A stretch of DNA of 64,000 bases. Source: Pseudomonadota bacterium. Lineage in GTDB: Bacteria; Pseudomonadota; Gammaproteobacteria; Steroidobacterales; Steroidobacteraceae. Position numbers and translations under genes: made by a program. Numbering within the stretch: the first letter of the stretch is position 1; every line of letters begins with the position of its first letter. The DNA is taken from positions 248,001 through 312,000 of the forward strand of contig JAFEDR010000009.1 in assembly GCA_018241525.1 (NCBI GenBank), read 5' to 3'. The notes under the pieces were generated by a model. That model searched no databases, had not been told where the DNA came from, and saw nothing but the letters and a program-made list of their open reading frames with translations. Shown in pieces: positions 41,495 to 49,875 of this stretch.

Positions 41495-43770
41495 GGCGCG
41501 GCCACCCCGAGCTCCACCCAGTCGAGCGCCCAGAGCGGATCGATCGTCGGTCGCGCGAAGCGCAGGCACACGTCACGGCGCTCCGTTGCGGCCGGCAGCG
41601 CGCCGCGCAGCACCTGCGGCGAGGGGGTGCCGTCCAGCGCGAGCACGGCCGCGGGCGGAGCCTGGCAGCTGCCCACATGCACCTCGAGCTCCGCGGCGGC
41701 TCCGCGCGGCGAGCCGAGCTTCACGTGGGCCAGATCGGCGGCCAGCTCGAAATTGAACGGCAGCGGAACGGCGCGGACCCGAAAGCCTGGCCCGGCCGAG
41801 AGGTCGGCACCGCGGTAGATCCAGCACGGGTCCATGATGTCGAGCGCGAGCGGTGCCGCCTCGGCCGTGCCGCCCCGCGCGTCGAGCAGCAGGCCGACCC
41901 CGTCGCTGCAGAGCTCGAGCTCGCGGCTGTTGCGCCGCGCGAGCGATGCCGCATCGGTGCGCTGCGTCCAGGTGCCGGACAGGCGCTGCGCCCCGAGGAA
42001 CGTCGCGGCCGCGAGCGTCGCGCCCGGCGCGACCTCGATCGAGTCGCCGTAGGCCGCCGAGTCCGCCGTCGGTTCACGCCCGTCGGCCGTGTAGCGAATC
42101 GTCCCGACGTGCGACTGGTTCCCGAGTCGGACCTCGAGGTGCCCGGGGGCCGCCTGCAGGCTCGCGTGCACGGCGAAGGCGCTGTCGGCCGCGTGCAGCC
42201 CGAGCGCCGCATAGCGCGGCCGCGTCGCGGCGAGTCGCTGCAGGAAGCCGCGCCAGTCGCGTCGCGCCGCCGGCGTCCAGCCGAGCTCCGCGATCGCCGC
42301 GGCCCTCGGCAGTGCCATCCACTCGAGCATATCCCGGGTGGGGATGTGCTCGGTCCAGAGGTTGCCCTGCACGCCGCGCACGTGGGCGCGCGCGTGGGCT
42401 GGCAGCGACGGATCCTCCGGCGCGAAGCGGTAGACGTCCTCGAGCGAGACGACCTGCGTGCGGCCGGTGGGCTCCTGCGGCAGTGAGCTTTGCCGGTTGT
42501 CGAGGTACAGCGTTGGCCAGGGCGCGAGTACCGCGTCGTTGCCGGCGAGCGCCGCGGCGCGCGCGCCGCTCGTGCCGTGCCAGGACATCACGACGGCGTC
42601 CGCGGGCAGCCCCGGGCGCAGGATCTCGTCCCAGCCGACCAGTCGACGTCCGTGCGCGGCGAGGAACCGCCCGAGGCGCGCCGTGAAATAGGGCTGCAGC
42701 CCGTCGACGTCGGCAATGCCGAGCTCGTGCAGCCGGGCGACGACCCGCGCGGACCGGCGCCACTCGTCCCTCACCACCTCGTCGCCGCCGACGTGCACGT
42801 ACGGACCCGGAAAGAGCTGCACGACTTCCTCGAACACGTCCTCGAGGAACCGCAGCGTCGCCTCCTCCGGATTGAGCAGATAGGTGTGGATGCCCCAGCG
42901 CGCCGAGACCGTTGGCGCCGGATCCTCGCCCGCCCCGAGTGACGGATACGCGGCGATCGCCGCCTGGGCGTGCCCCGGCACGTCGATCTCCGGCACGATG
43001 GTGACGGCGTGTTCCGCCGCGTAGGCGACGATCTCGCGCACTTCCGCCTGGGAGTAAAAGCCGCCGACGCGCGCGACGGGTTCCCGGCCGACGGTCGCCG
43101 GCACGCGCCACGCGCCGACCTGCGTGAGGCGCGGGTACTTGCGGATCTCGAGCCGCCAGCCCTGGTCGTCGGTCAGATGCCAGTGCAATACGTTGAGCTT
43201 GTGCCAGCTCATCCACTCGATCACGGATTTCACGTCGGCGACGGACTGGAAATGACGGGCGGAGTCGAGCATCAGTCCGCGCCACGGATAGGCGGGCGCG
43301 TCGCTGATCGTCTGCGCCGGGATTGCGGCCGAGGCAGTGCCGGGCGGGATCAGCTGCCAGAGGGTCGCAGCCCCGTACAGCAGGCCCGCGTCGCTGCGGG
43401 CCTCGATGCGCGCGCCATGCGCCGAGATCGAAAGGCGGTAAGCCTCGGGTCCGAGGTCCTGGCGCCGCACGAGGCGAACCGCCGTCCCCCGGGGCGGTCG
43501 ATCCGCGAGCGCGAGGTCGGGCCCGCCGATGCGCTGCGTCCACTCCCGCAGGATGCCGGCGACGCGGCGCGCGCCCGCATCCTCGCCGGCCGCGTAGACG
43601 GGAGTGCCGGCCGCAAGCACCAGCACGCCCGTCCGCGCCTCGATCACCGCGGGTTCCGGGATCACCCCGCTTGCCGGCGGCGCTGCACCCGATGCCAGCA
43701 GACAGGCGCAAGCCACCGGCAGCCACCGGAGCCGACATGCTGGCTGCAACCGCGGTTCCTCCACCGTCAC
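41491..43770 (-). CDS. Beta-N-acetylhexosaminidase (GH20)
   Basis: 759 residues. A signal sequence (WLPVACACLLASGAA) contains cysteines and may be a lipobox, giving an anchored lipoprotein. After the GH20b-like domain comes the barrel: WRGLMLDSARHFQ, HWHLTDDQGWRLEI, and the catalytic pair D330-E331 in HVGGDEV, used for substrate-assisted cleavage of terminal GlcNAc. The C-terminal 200 residues are beta-rich with a chitobiase-like segment (TIRYTADGREPT). It would trim chito-oligosaccharides or glycan GlcNAc in the periplasm. The GTG at 43770 is used; a TTG at 43749 after GGAGG is a credible alternative. A hairpin separates it from the receptor gene. Confidence 0.92.
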   Translation of the reverse strand: MTVEEPRLQPACRLRWLPVACACLLASGAAPPASGVIPEPAVIEARTGVLVLAAGTPVYAAGEDAGARRVAGILREWTQRIGGPDLALADRPPRGTAVRLVRRQDLGPEAYRLSISAHGARIEARSDAGLLYGAATLWQLIPPGTASAAIPAQTISDAPAYPWRGLMLDSARHFQSVADVKSVIEWMSWHKLNVLHWHLTDDQGWRLEIRKYPRLTQVGAWRVPATVGREPVARVGGFYSQAEVREIVAYAAEHAVTIVPEIDVPGHAQAAIAAYPSLGAGEDPAPTVSARWGIHTYLLNPEEATLRFLEDVFEEVVQLFPGPYVHVGGDEVVRDEWRRSARVVARLHELGIADVDGLQPYFTARLGRFLAAHGRRLVGWDEILRPGLPADAVVMSWHGTSGARAAALAGNDAVLAPWPTLYLDNRQSSLPQEPTGRTQVVSLEDVYRFAPEDPSLPAHARAHVRGVQGNLWTEHIPTRDMLEWMALPRAAAIAELGWTPAARRDWRGFLQRLAATRPRYAALGLHAADSAFAVHASLQAAPGHLEVRLGNQSHVGTIRYTADGREPTADSAAYGDSIEVAPGATLAAATFLGAQRLSGTWTQRTDAASLARRNSRELELCSDGVGLLLDARGGTAEAAPLALDIMDPCWIYRGADLSAGPGFRVRAVPLPFNFELAADLAHVKLGSPRGAAAELEVHVGSCQAPPAAVLALDGTPSPQVLRGALPAATERRDVCLRFARPTIDPLWALDWVELGVAAP

Positions 43771-43776
43771 TGCCGT

Positions 43777-43805
43777 CCCGGGGCGCGCCAGACGCGCGCC
43801 CCGGG
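43777..43805 (-). terminator. Intercistronic hairpin between the receptor and hexosaminidase genes
   Basis: CCCGGGGCGCG-CCAGACG-CGCGCCCCGGG: a perfect 11-bp GC stem, 7-nt loop, in the 68-bp gap of the leftward operon. It has no U-tract. A partial terminator or mRNA-stabilising end would make the receptor more abundant than the downstream enzymes. Confidence 0.6.
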
Positions 43806-43838
43806 CAAGCTTGACACACCGCTAGCCGACGTGGCGGC

Positions 43839-46589
43839 TCAGAACTTCACGCGGACGTTCAGGTAGTACTGCCGGCCGTTGGTGTAGAACGCGCGCGGCT
43901 GGTCGGTGTTGAGCGCGTAGTACTTCAACGTCGGGTTGTTGAGGTTCTGGCCGTCCAGCGTGAACGACAGGTTGTCGTTGACGGTATAGGCCAGCGAAGC
44001 CGACAGGTAGCCGGTGGCGTCCATCGAGAACGCGCTGCTCCGGTCGAGCCCGCTGAAGTACGCCGATCGGTAGTTGTACGCGACCCGCGCACTGAAGTGC
44101 GCGTCCTCGTAGTAGGCACTCAGGTTGTACGTGTTCTTCGACGTGCCGACCAGGCGATCATCACCGTTGACCACGTCGGAGGTCTGCTTGCCGTCCGCAT
44201 AGGTGTAGTTGGCCGCGACGCCGATGTGGTCGGTCAGGGCCTGCTGGTAGGCAAGCTCGAGGCCCCCGACCCGACCCTTCGAGTTGATCGGCACAGTCAT
44301 GATGTAGTTGAGGTTCTGGCCCTGCGGGTACTGGTTGCTGAACGACAGCGCGTTCAGCGGCACCGAGCCGTAGCTGATGTAGTTGCGCAGGTCCATATAG
44401 AAGAGCGTCGCCGACAGCAGCGAGCGCTTCGCGAAGTACCACTCGATGCCCGCATCGAGGTTCGTGGAGCGAATCGGCTTCAGGTCGGGGTTGCTGGTCG
44501 AGCCGCCACCGGCCACGTTGCCGACCGGCGGAGAACCGAGCGTGGTCGCACCCGCGAGCGCCGAGTAGTCCGGGCGCGTCATCGTCTCGGCGGCCGCAAA
44601 GCGCGCTATCAGGTCCTTCGCGAGCTCGAGCTTCAGGTTGGCGCTCGGCAGCAGGTCGTTGTAGGTGTGACTCGCCGGGCGGGCGATGTAAGGTCCGAAC
44701 AGCGAGGTCGTGACCGCTCCCGGGGTGGTCGCCAGCACCGAGCTGTCCTGCTCGTAGTTGACCGTGTCCTCCTGCGTGCGCACGTACCGCAGGCCGAAGT
44801 TCGCGGACCAGCCGGAGCCCTTGAGATCCGCCTGGATGTACGCGGCGTCGTTCTTCTCGTGCAGCTGGAACCAGAAGTCCGGGTAGGCCCGCGCCACCGG
44901 ATCGCGCTGCACGAGACCCGTGCCGTTGTAGGCCGCGAGCTGCGCCGGGGTCCAGTACCAGACGCCGGTCGGGATGCTGCCGCCGAACGTGTTGAAGTCC
45001 GACGGGTAGTTCTGCCAGGTCGTCGGGTAGTTCGCGGTGCTGGTGCCGCCGCCGTTCGGGCCACTGAAGGTCGGGCCCTGGGCGATCGCGCCGAGCGACA
45101 CGCGGCTGTGCGACTCGTGCCGCGCCCCGAACTTCAGGTCCTCCCAGGGCCCGCCGTCCAGCCGCATCGTGGCATCGAGCTTGACCCAGTCCTCCTTGTC
45201 CTTCACGTCGATGTCCTGGGCACCGAAGATCCAGCCGAACGCCACCGGCGTGCCGTTCGGGAATGGCGTGGTGTTGTTCGTCGTACCGAGGTTGAAGTTC
45301 GGCGCGCTGCCGAGGCCCTGCAGCGTCCAGCCGGCGCCCTGACCGACGTCCGGCACGGTTTCCGCGACATTCTGCGTCGGCGTCTTGCCGTCGCCTTCCG
45401 AGTGGCCGAGCTGCCCGTCGATCGACAGCCGCTCGCTGACGCGCCAGTTGCCGTCGAGGTTGATGAAATACGTCGTCTCCTTCTCGTCGGGGCGGGAGAT
45501 CTGGTCGTAGATGCCGTAGTTCGTGCCGCTGACGCCGGTGTAGTTGGCGGACACGAGCGTGTTGTTGCGGACCACGTAACCCGCGTCCGGCGACTGTCCG
45601 GCGCCGTCGTGCACGAAGCCGTTCTGCACCCACACGAGGTAGTTGCGGTTGTAGTTCGGGGCGTTGACGTCCGACAGGAAGCCCGACAGGTCGAAGTTCA
45701 GGTTGTCGGTCGGCTTGAACTGCACGTCCAGCAGTCCGCCCTTGCGCTCGCGCTTCTGCTCGAAGAACGCCGCGCCGAGGAAGTCCGGGTACCAGACGTT
45801 CGCGAGGTCCGGGTGCGCGGTGGCCACCGCGCTCGTCGGCGCGATCTGGCTGTAGCCGAGGATTTCGACGCCGTCGCGGCGCAGGTGACGGGTCTCGGAG
45901 AATGCCTGCACCATCACGCCGATCGTCTTGTCGTCGTTGCGCCAGTTGAAGAGCCCACTCAGCTGCGGATCGGTCTTGCTCGGCAGGTCCGAGTAAACGG
46001 CGCCGGCCGAGGCCTCGAAGGTCAGCGGCTTCGCGAAGTCGAGCGGCTTGCGCGTGATGATGTCGACCGAGCCGGCGACTCCGCCCTCGACCAGCGAGGC
46101 CTCCGAACTCTTGCGGACCACGACCTGGCTGACGAGCTCCGACGGCAGCAGCGTATAGCTGACGCTGCGGCCGACCGTGCCGGTCTGGTTCAGCACGAAC
46201 CAGTCGCCGGCGGCGACGTTGTGGCCGTTGATCAGCGTCTGGGTCAGGCTGGGATTGGTGCCGCGCATGCTGACGCGGTCGTTCTCGTCGAAACCACCCT
46301 CGCCCGCGCTCGCGGAGCTGATCGTCACGCCCGGCACGCGCTGCAGCGAGTCAGCGATGTTCTTGTCCGGCATCTTGCCGATGTCCTCGGCCGTGACGAC
46401 CTCGACGAGGTTGTCCGACTGGCGCTTGACGTCGAGCGACGCCTCGAGCGAGCGCCGGAAACCCGTCACCACCACTTCCTCGAGCGTATTCGCGGGCGCG
46501 ACCGGCGCTGCCTGCGCGAGCGCGAGCGCCGGTGGCGCCAGCATCGCGAGTCCCAGGGCCGACTTGACCGCCAAGGTGATCCGATTCAT
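43839..46589 (-). CDS. TonB-dependent receptor (2), GlcNAc/chito-oligosaccharide locus
   Basis: 916 residues. A signal peptide ends at ALALAQA; the TonB box NTLEEVVVTGFRRSLEASLDVKR, in pieces, and the plug (DIGKMPDKNIADSLQRVPGV) fit the TIGR01782-type Xanthomonas/Caulobacter receptor family exactly. The barrel ends in QYYLNVRVKF with a terminal Phe. GGGGGAG stands upstream of the ATG. As first gene of the leftward operon beside hexosaminidase, PTS and halogenase, it most likely imports chito-oligosaccharides or GlcNAc-containing glycans. It is controlled from the divergent region at 46590-46897. Confidence 0.93.
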   Translation of the reverse strand: MNRITLAVKSALGLAMLAPPALALAQAAPVAPANTLEEVVVTGFRRSLEASLDVKRQSDNLVEVVTAEDIGKMPDKNIADSLQRVPGVTISSASAGEGGFDENDRVSMRGTNPSLTQTLINGHNVAAGDWFVLNQTGTVGRSVSYTLLPSELVSQVVVRKSSEASLVEGGVAGSVDIITRKPLDFAKPLTFEASAGAVYSDLPSKTDPQLSGLFNWRNDDKTIGVMVQAFSETRHLRRDGVEILGYSQIAPTSAVATAHPDLANVWYPDFLGAAFFEQKRERKGGLLDVQFKPTDNLNFDLSGFLSDVNAPNYNRNYLVWVQNGFVHDGAGQSPDAGYVVRNNTLVSANYTGVSGTNYGIYDQISRPDEKETTYFINLDGNWRVSERLSIDGQLGHSEGDGKTPTQNVAETVPDVGQGAGWTLQGLGSAPNFNLGTTNNTTPFPNGTPVAFGWIFGAQDIDVKDKEDWVKLDATMRLDGGPWEDLKFGARHESHSRVSLGAIAQGPTFSGPNGGGTSTANYPTTWQNYPSDFNTFGGSIPTGVWYWTPAQLAAYNGTGLVQRDPVARAYPDFWFQLHEKNDAAYIQADLKGSGWSANFGLRYVRTQEDTVNYEQDSSVLATTPGAVTTSLFGPYIARPASHTYNDLLPSANLKLELAKDLIARFAAAETMTRPDYSALAGATTLGSPPVGNVAGGGSTSNPDLKPIRSTNLDAGIEWYFAKRSLLSATLFYMDLRNYISYGSVPLNALSFSNQYPQGQNLNYIMTVPINSKGRVGGLELAYQQALTDHIGVAANYTYADGKQTSDVVNGDDRLVGTSKNTYNLSAYYEDAHFSARVAYNYRSAYFSGLDRSSAFSMDATGYLSASLAYTVNDNLSFTLDGQNLNNPTLKYYALNTDQPRAFYTNGRQYYLNVRVKF

Positions 46590-46711
46590 TTAGATGCTCC
46601 CCCGTAAATGTCGCCGTACCGTCGATGCCGAATTCGCGGACCGGACTGGCCGGGCATGGGTGCCGCGGCGAGAGGCCCTGGACGTCGCCCGGGCTTTAAT
46701 CCCAGGAACGA

Positions 46712-46739
46712 ACCACTTAAGGCCCAATATAGTACCAGT
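46712..46739 (-). promoter_or_regulatory. Triple half-site operator array A
   Basis: On the minus strand it reads ACTGGTA-N6-TGG-N8-TGGTT. The TGG(T) units lie at exact 11-bp steps (plus-strand ACCA at 46712, CCCA at 46723, ACCA at 46734). ACTGGT is the half-site of GntR/HutC regulators of amino sugars (DasR and YvoA/NagR). It overlaps a possible -10 (TACTAT/TATATT) for the receptor operon. Confidence 0.6.
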
Positions 46740-46835
46740 GAGAAAAGAATGCTAGCCCGTCAAAACAGCGTAAAAGGCCCTTTTGTCGCGAACGAATGGT
46801 CGGTCTCGGAGATTCGACTACAAAGTCGTCCCCAT

Positions 46836-46864
46836 ACTGGTATCTGTGTGGTACTGTTCTGGTT
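46836..46864 (+). promoter_or_regulatory. Triple half-site operator array B
   Basis: ACTGGTA-N6-TGG-N8-TGGTT on the plus strand, with perfect TGGT at 46838, 46849 and 46860, again in 11-bp steps. It is the mirror counterpart of array A and ends 33 bp before the NagR-like start, well placed for autoregulation. Confidence 0.65.
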
Positions 46865-46897
46865 GATGCGTCCACGCCACCGTTCCGGCTCCTCACC

Positions 46898-47641
46898 ATG
46901 ACGTCGCTAGCCAAGGCCGTCGGCCCACTCGACGAACAGAGCAACCTGCCGCTCTATCAGCAGTTGCAGCGCGCGATCCGGCGCGCCATCGAGAGCCGAC
47001 TGCTGGCGCCCGACGACGCGTTGCCGGCCGAGCGCGATCTGGCGACCGACTTCTCGGTCTCGCGCATCACGGTGCGCAAGGCCATCGAGGGTCTCGTGGC
47101 GGAGGGGCTGCTGGTCCGCCGCCAGGGCAGCGGCAACTTCGTCTCGGCTCGCGTCGAGAAGAATTTCTCGATGCTGACCTCGTTCTCCGAGGACATGCGC
47201 GCGCGGGGGCGCACGCCGCGCAGCGTGTGGCTGAAGCGCGCGGCCGGCACGGTGACGCCGGAGGAGGCGCTCGCGCTGCGCCTCAGTCCCGGCACGCCCG
47301 TGTACCGCTTCCACCGGATCCGCTACGCGGACGACGCGCCGATGGCGATCGAATACGCGACGATCGTCGCCTCCGCCCTGCCCTCGCTCGAGTCCGTGGA
47401 CACCTCGCTGTATGAGGCGCTCGAGCAGGCTGGGCAGCGGCCGGTACGCGCGCTGCAGCGGCTGCGGGCGGTGCTCCTGACCGGCGACCAGGCGGAGCTG
47501 CTGAAGGCCCGACCCGGGGAGGCGGGCCTGCTGGTCGAGCGCCTCGGCTCGCTGCGCGACGGCCGGGCGATCGAGTTCTCGCAGTCCTTCTACCGCGGCG
47601 ACACGTACGACTTCGTGGCCGAGCTGAGCGACGGCACGTGA
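46898..47641 (+). CDS. nagR: GntR/HutC-family regulator, NagR-like
   Basis: 247 residues. The N-terminal winged helix: PLYQQLQRAIRRAIESRLL, LPAERDLATDFSVSRITVRKAIEGLVAEGLLVRRQGSGNFV in pieces (about 18-80), then a UTRA ligand domain (FSEDMRARGRTPRSVWL ... YRFHRIRYADDAPMAIEY). UTRA regulators of this type bind GlcNAc-6-P or glucosamine-6-P. The ATG at 46898 gives the usual short lead before the helix-turn-helix; no Shine-Dalgarno is seen. Its stop overlaps the deaminase start by 4 bp (GTGA). It most likely represses both divergent operons until amino-sugar phosphate builds up. Confidence 0.9.
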   Translation: MTSLAKAVGPLDEQSNLPLYQQLQRAIRRAIESRLLAPDDALPAERDLATDFSVSRITVRKAIEGLVAEGLLVRRQGSGNFVSARVEKNFSMLTSFSEDMRARGRTPRSVWLKRAAGTVTPEEALALRLSPGTPVYRFHRIRYADDAPMAIEYATIVASALPSLESVDTSLYEALEQAGQRPVRALQRLRAVLLTGDQAELLKARPGEAGLLVERLGSLRDGRAIEFSQSFYRGDTYDFVAELSDGT

Positions 47642-48708
47642 GCGGCCCGCAGATTCCGGCGCGGGGCGCCGCGCCGTCCGCGGCCGCCGCGGCAACGCTG
47701 ATGTTCCGCGAGGCGGCGAGCGCGGGCGAGGTCGTCCGCGCACAGCTGGCGGCGGACGCTGACCTGTACGCGTCGCTCGGCACGACGCTCCGCTCGCTCG
47801 CGCCACGCGCAGTGGTCACCTGTGCGCGCGGCAGCTCCGACCATGCGGCGACCTACGCCAAGTACCTGATCGAGACGCGGGTACGGGTGCTGTGCGCCTC
47901 GGCCGCGCCGTCGGTCGCATCGGTCTACGGCATTGGCCAGGACCTCGACGGCTGCGTGCTGCTCGCGATTTCCCAGTCCGGCCGCAGCCCGGACCTGATC
48001 GCTACCGTCGAGCGCGCACGCGCCTGCGGCGCGACGGTGGTCGCCCTTTGCAACACGCCGGATACGCCGCTGGTCGCGGCCGCCGACCACGTGATTCCGC
48101 TGCGCGCCGGGCCCGAACGCAGCGTCGCGGCCACGAAGTCGTACCTGGCGACGCTCGCGGCACTGGCGCGATTCGTGGCTGCGTGGACCGACGATGCGGT
48201 ACTCGCGCGGGACCTCGGCGGCCTGCCGGCGGCGCTCGATCGAGCGTGGCAGCTCGACTGGAGCGCGGCGCTCGAGCTGCTGGCCGGCGTCGAGCACCTC
48301 TATGTCGTCGGCCGCGGGCTCGGGCTCGCGGCGGCGCAGGAAGTGGCGCTCAAGTTCAAGGAGACCTGCGGCCTGCATGCCGAAGCGTTCAGCGGCGCCG
48401 AAGTCCGGCACGGGCCGTTCGCGCTACTCGGCCGCCGCTTCCCCGCAATGATCCTCGCGCAGCACGACGCAACGCACGACGGCCTCGCGGCACTCGCGCT
48501 CGATCTGGTGCGGCAGGGCGTACCGACGCTGGTGGCCGGTGCCGCGGCGGCCGGCGCGACCGAGCTGCCGACGGTCGCCTGCCGCGCGGAGCTCGAGCCG
48601 ATGCTGCAGGTGGCGACGGCCTACCGGCTGCTCGCCGAGCTCGCGGTCCGACGCGGCCTCGATCCCGACCAGCCGCCGCACCTGCGCAAGGTCACGGAGA
48701 CCGTCTAG
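47638..48708 (+). CDS. nagB-II: SIS-domain glucosamine-6-phosphate deaminase (NagB-II type)
   Basis: 356 residues holding two SIS domains and no glutaminase domain, so it is the isomerase half of a GlmS-like protein. First SIS: VVTCARGSSDHAATYAKYLIE and LLAISQSGRSPDL; second: HLYVVGRGLGLAAAQEVALKFKETCGLHAEAF, AEVRHGPFAL; C-terminus HLRKVTETV is the conserved tail. In amino-sugar loci this form, NagB-II, converts glucosamine-6-phosphate to fructose-6-phosphate and ammonia. The GTG at 47638 overlaps the regulator's stop. It follows the regulator and precedes nagA, completing the catabolic route. Confidence 0.93.
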   Translation: MSGPQIPARGAAPSAAAAATLMFREAASAGEVVRAQLAADADLYASLGTTLRSLAPRAVVTCARGSSDHAATYAKYLIETRVRVLCASAAPSVASVYGIGQDLDGCVLLAISQSGRSPDLIATVERARACGATVVALCNTPDTPLVAAADHVIPLRAGPERSVAATKSYLATLAALARFVAAWTDDAVLARDLGGLPAALDRAWQLDWSAALELLAGVEHLYVVGRGLGLAAAQEVALKFKETCGLHAEAFSGAEVRHGPFALLGRRFPAMILAQHDATHDGLAALALDLVRQGVPTLVAGAAAAGATELPTVACRAELEPMLQVATAYRLLAELAVRRGLDPDQPPHLRKVTETV

Positions 48709-49847
48709 TGGCCATCGCCCTCGCGAATGCGGAGCTGCTGCTCGGAGACCGCTTCGTGGCGGGCCGGACGCTGCTGATCAAGGGCGGGCGCGTCGAGGCG
48801 GTGCTCGCCGCCGACGATGCCCGACTGCGGAGCGTGCCGACCGAAGATCTGGCGGGCTTGCGGCTCGTCCCTGGTTTCGTGGACATCCAGGTGAACGGCG
48901 GCGGCGGCGTCCTGTTCAATGACGCCCCGAGCGTCGAGGGCATCCGCGCGATCGGCGCCGCCCATCGTGCGTTCGGCACGACCGGCTTCCTGCCGACGAT
49001 CATCAGCGACGACCTCGACACGATCGCCCGGGCGGTGGACGCGGTCGAGGCCGCGATCGCGGCTGGCGTCCCGGGTGTGCTCGGTATCCACATCGAGGGC
49101 CCGTTCCTGAATCCCGATCGCCGCGGCGTGCACGATCCACGCCACCTGCGCGAGCTCTCCGCAGCGCTCGTGCCCCGGCTGCGGTCGCTGCGAGGCGGGC
49201 GCACGCTGCTGACGGTCGCGCCGGAGCGCACCACCCCGGAGATCATCGGCGAACTGGCCGCCGCCGGCGTGATCGTCGCCGCCGGTCACAGCAATGCCAC
49301 GTTCGCGCAGGTCACGGCGGCGATCGCACAGGGCCTGCGCGGGTTCACGCACCTCTTCAACGCGATGTCGCAGCTGACGCCGCGCGAGCCCGGCATGGTC
49401 GGCGCGGCGCTCTACAGCCGCGACACGTGGTGCGGGATCATCGTCGACGGGCACCACGTCGACCCGATGACGCTGCGGATCGCGCTGCGCTGCAAGCCCC
49501 GCGACCGATTCCTGCTCGTGACCGACGCCATGCCGCCGGTGGGTTCGCCGGCGCGGACATTCTCGCTGCAGGGGCGGACGATCCGCGTCGTCGACGGCGT
49601 CTGCCGCGACGAACGCGGCACGCTCGCCGGGACCGCACTCGACATGGCAAGTGCGGTCCGCAACAGCGTCGGGCTGCTCGGGGTCGAACCGGTCGACGCG
49701 CTGCGCATGGCGAGCGAGTACCCGGCGAACTTCCTCGGCATCGCCGACCTCGGCCGGATCGAGCCGGGAGCGCGCGCCAGCCTCGCGGCGCTCGATGATG
49801 CGCTGCAGGTGCGCCGCACCTGGATCGACGGATGGGAGAGCGCCTGA
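48708..49847 (+). CDS. nagA: N-acetylglucosamine-6-phosphate deacetylase
   Basis: 379 residues. Amidohydrolase motifs: GFVDIQVNGGGGVLFND, the metal Glu in GIHIEGPFLNPDRRGVH, the metal histidines in AAGHSNATF and GFTHLFNAMSQL, and the catalytic Asp in LVTDAMPPVG. It removes acetate from GlcNAc-6-P, giving the substrate of the deaminase just upstream. The GTG at 48708 shares its first base with the upstream TAG stop. It ends 13 bp before the convergent flavoprotein gene. Confidence 0.95.
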   Translation: MAIALANAELLLGDRFVAGRTLLIKGGRVEAVLAADDARLRSVPTEDLAGLRLVPGFVDIQVNGGGGVLFNDAPSVEGIRAIGAAHRAFGTTGFLPTIISDDLDTIARAVDAVEAAIAAGVPGVLGIHIEGPFLNPDRRGVHDPRHLRELSAALVPRLRSLRGGRTLLTVAPERTTPEIIGELAAAGVIVAAGHSNATFAQVTAAIAQGLRGFTHLFNAMSQLTPREPGMVGAALYSRDTWCGIIVDGHHVDPMTLRIALRCKPRDRFLLVTDAMPPVGSPARTFSLQGRTIRVVDGVCRDERGTLAGTALDMASAVRNSVGLLGVEPVDALRMASEYPANFLGIADLGRIEPGARASLAALDDALQVRRTWIDGWESA

Positions 49848-49853
49848 CGGTCG

Positions 49854-49875
49854 GCGCCGGCTAGCGGCCCGGCGC
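49854..49875. terminator. Candidate bidirectional hairpin between nagA and the flavoprotein gene
   Basis: GCGCCGG-N8-CCGGCGC, a perfect 7-bp stem, overlapping the stop codon of the leftward gene. Its place between convergent genes suits a shared transcript end; there is no T-run. Confidence 0.4.

Larger units (their letters stand above)
46590..46897. promoter_or_regulatory. 308-bp divergent control region of the GlcNAc locus
   Basis: Non-coding and, between about 46700 and 46870, AT-richer than its surroundings. It holds two related regulatory arrays (46712-46739 facing left, 46836-46864 facing right). No other repeat was noticed. The receptor has a strong ribosome site; the regulator has none visible. 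Confidence 0.7.

Noticed and set aside
43811-43826. TTGACA on the plus strand read as a promoter -35
   Set aside because: No -10 follows at the right distance and all genes there run leftward.
46590-46897. Riboswitch or small RNA in the divergent region
   Set aside because: No matching consensus or strong hairpin; the direct repeats are better explained as protein-binding sites.
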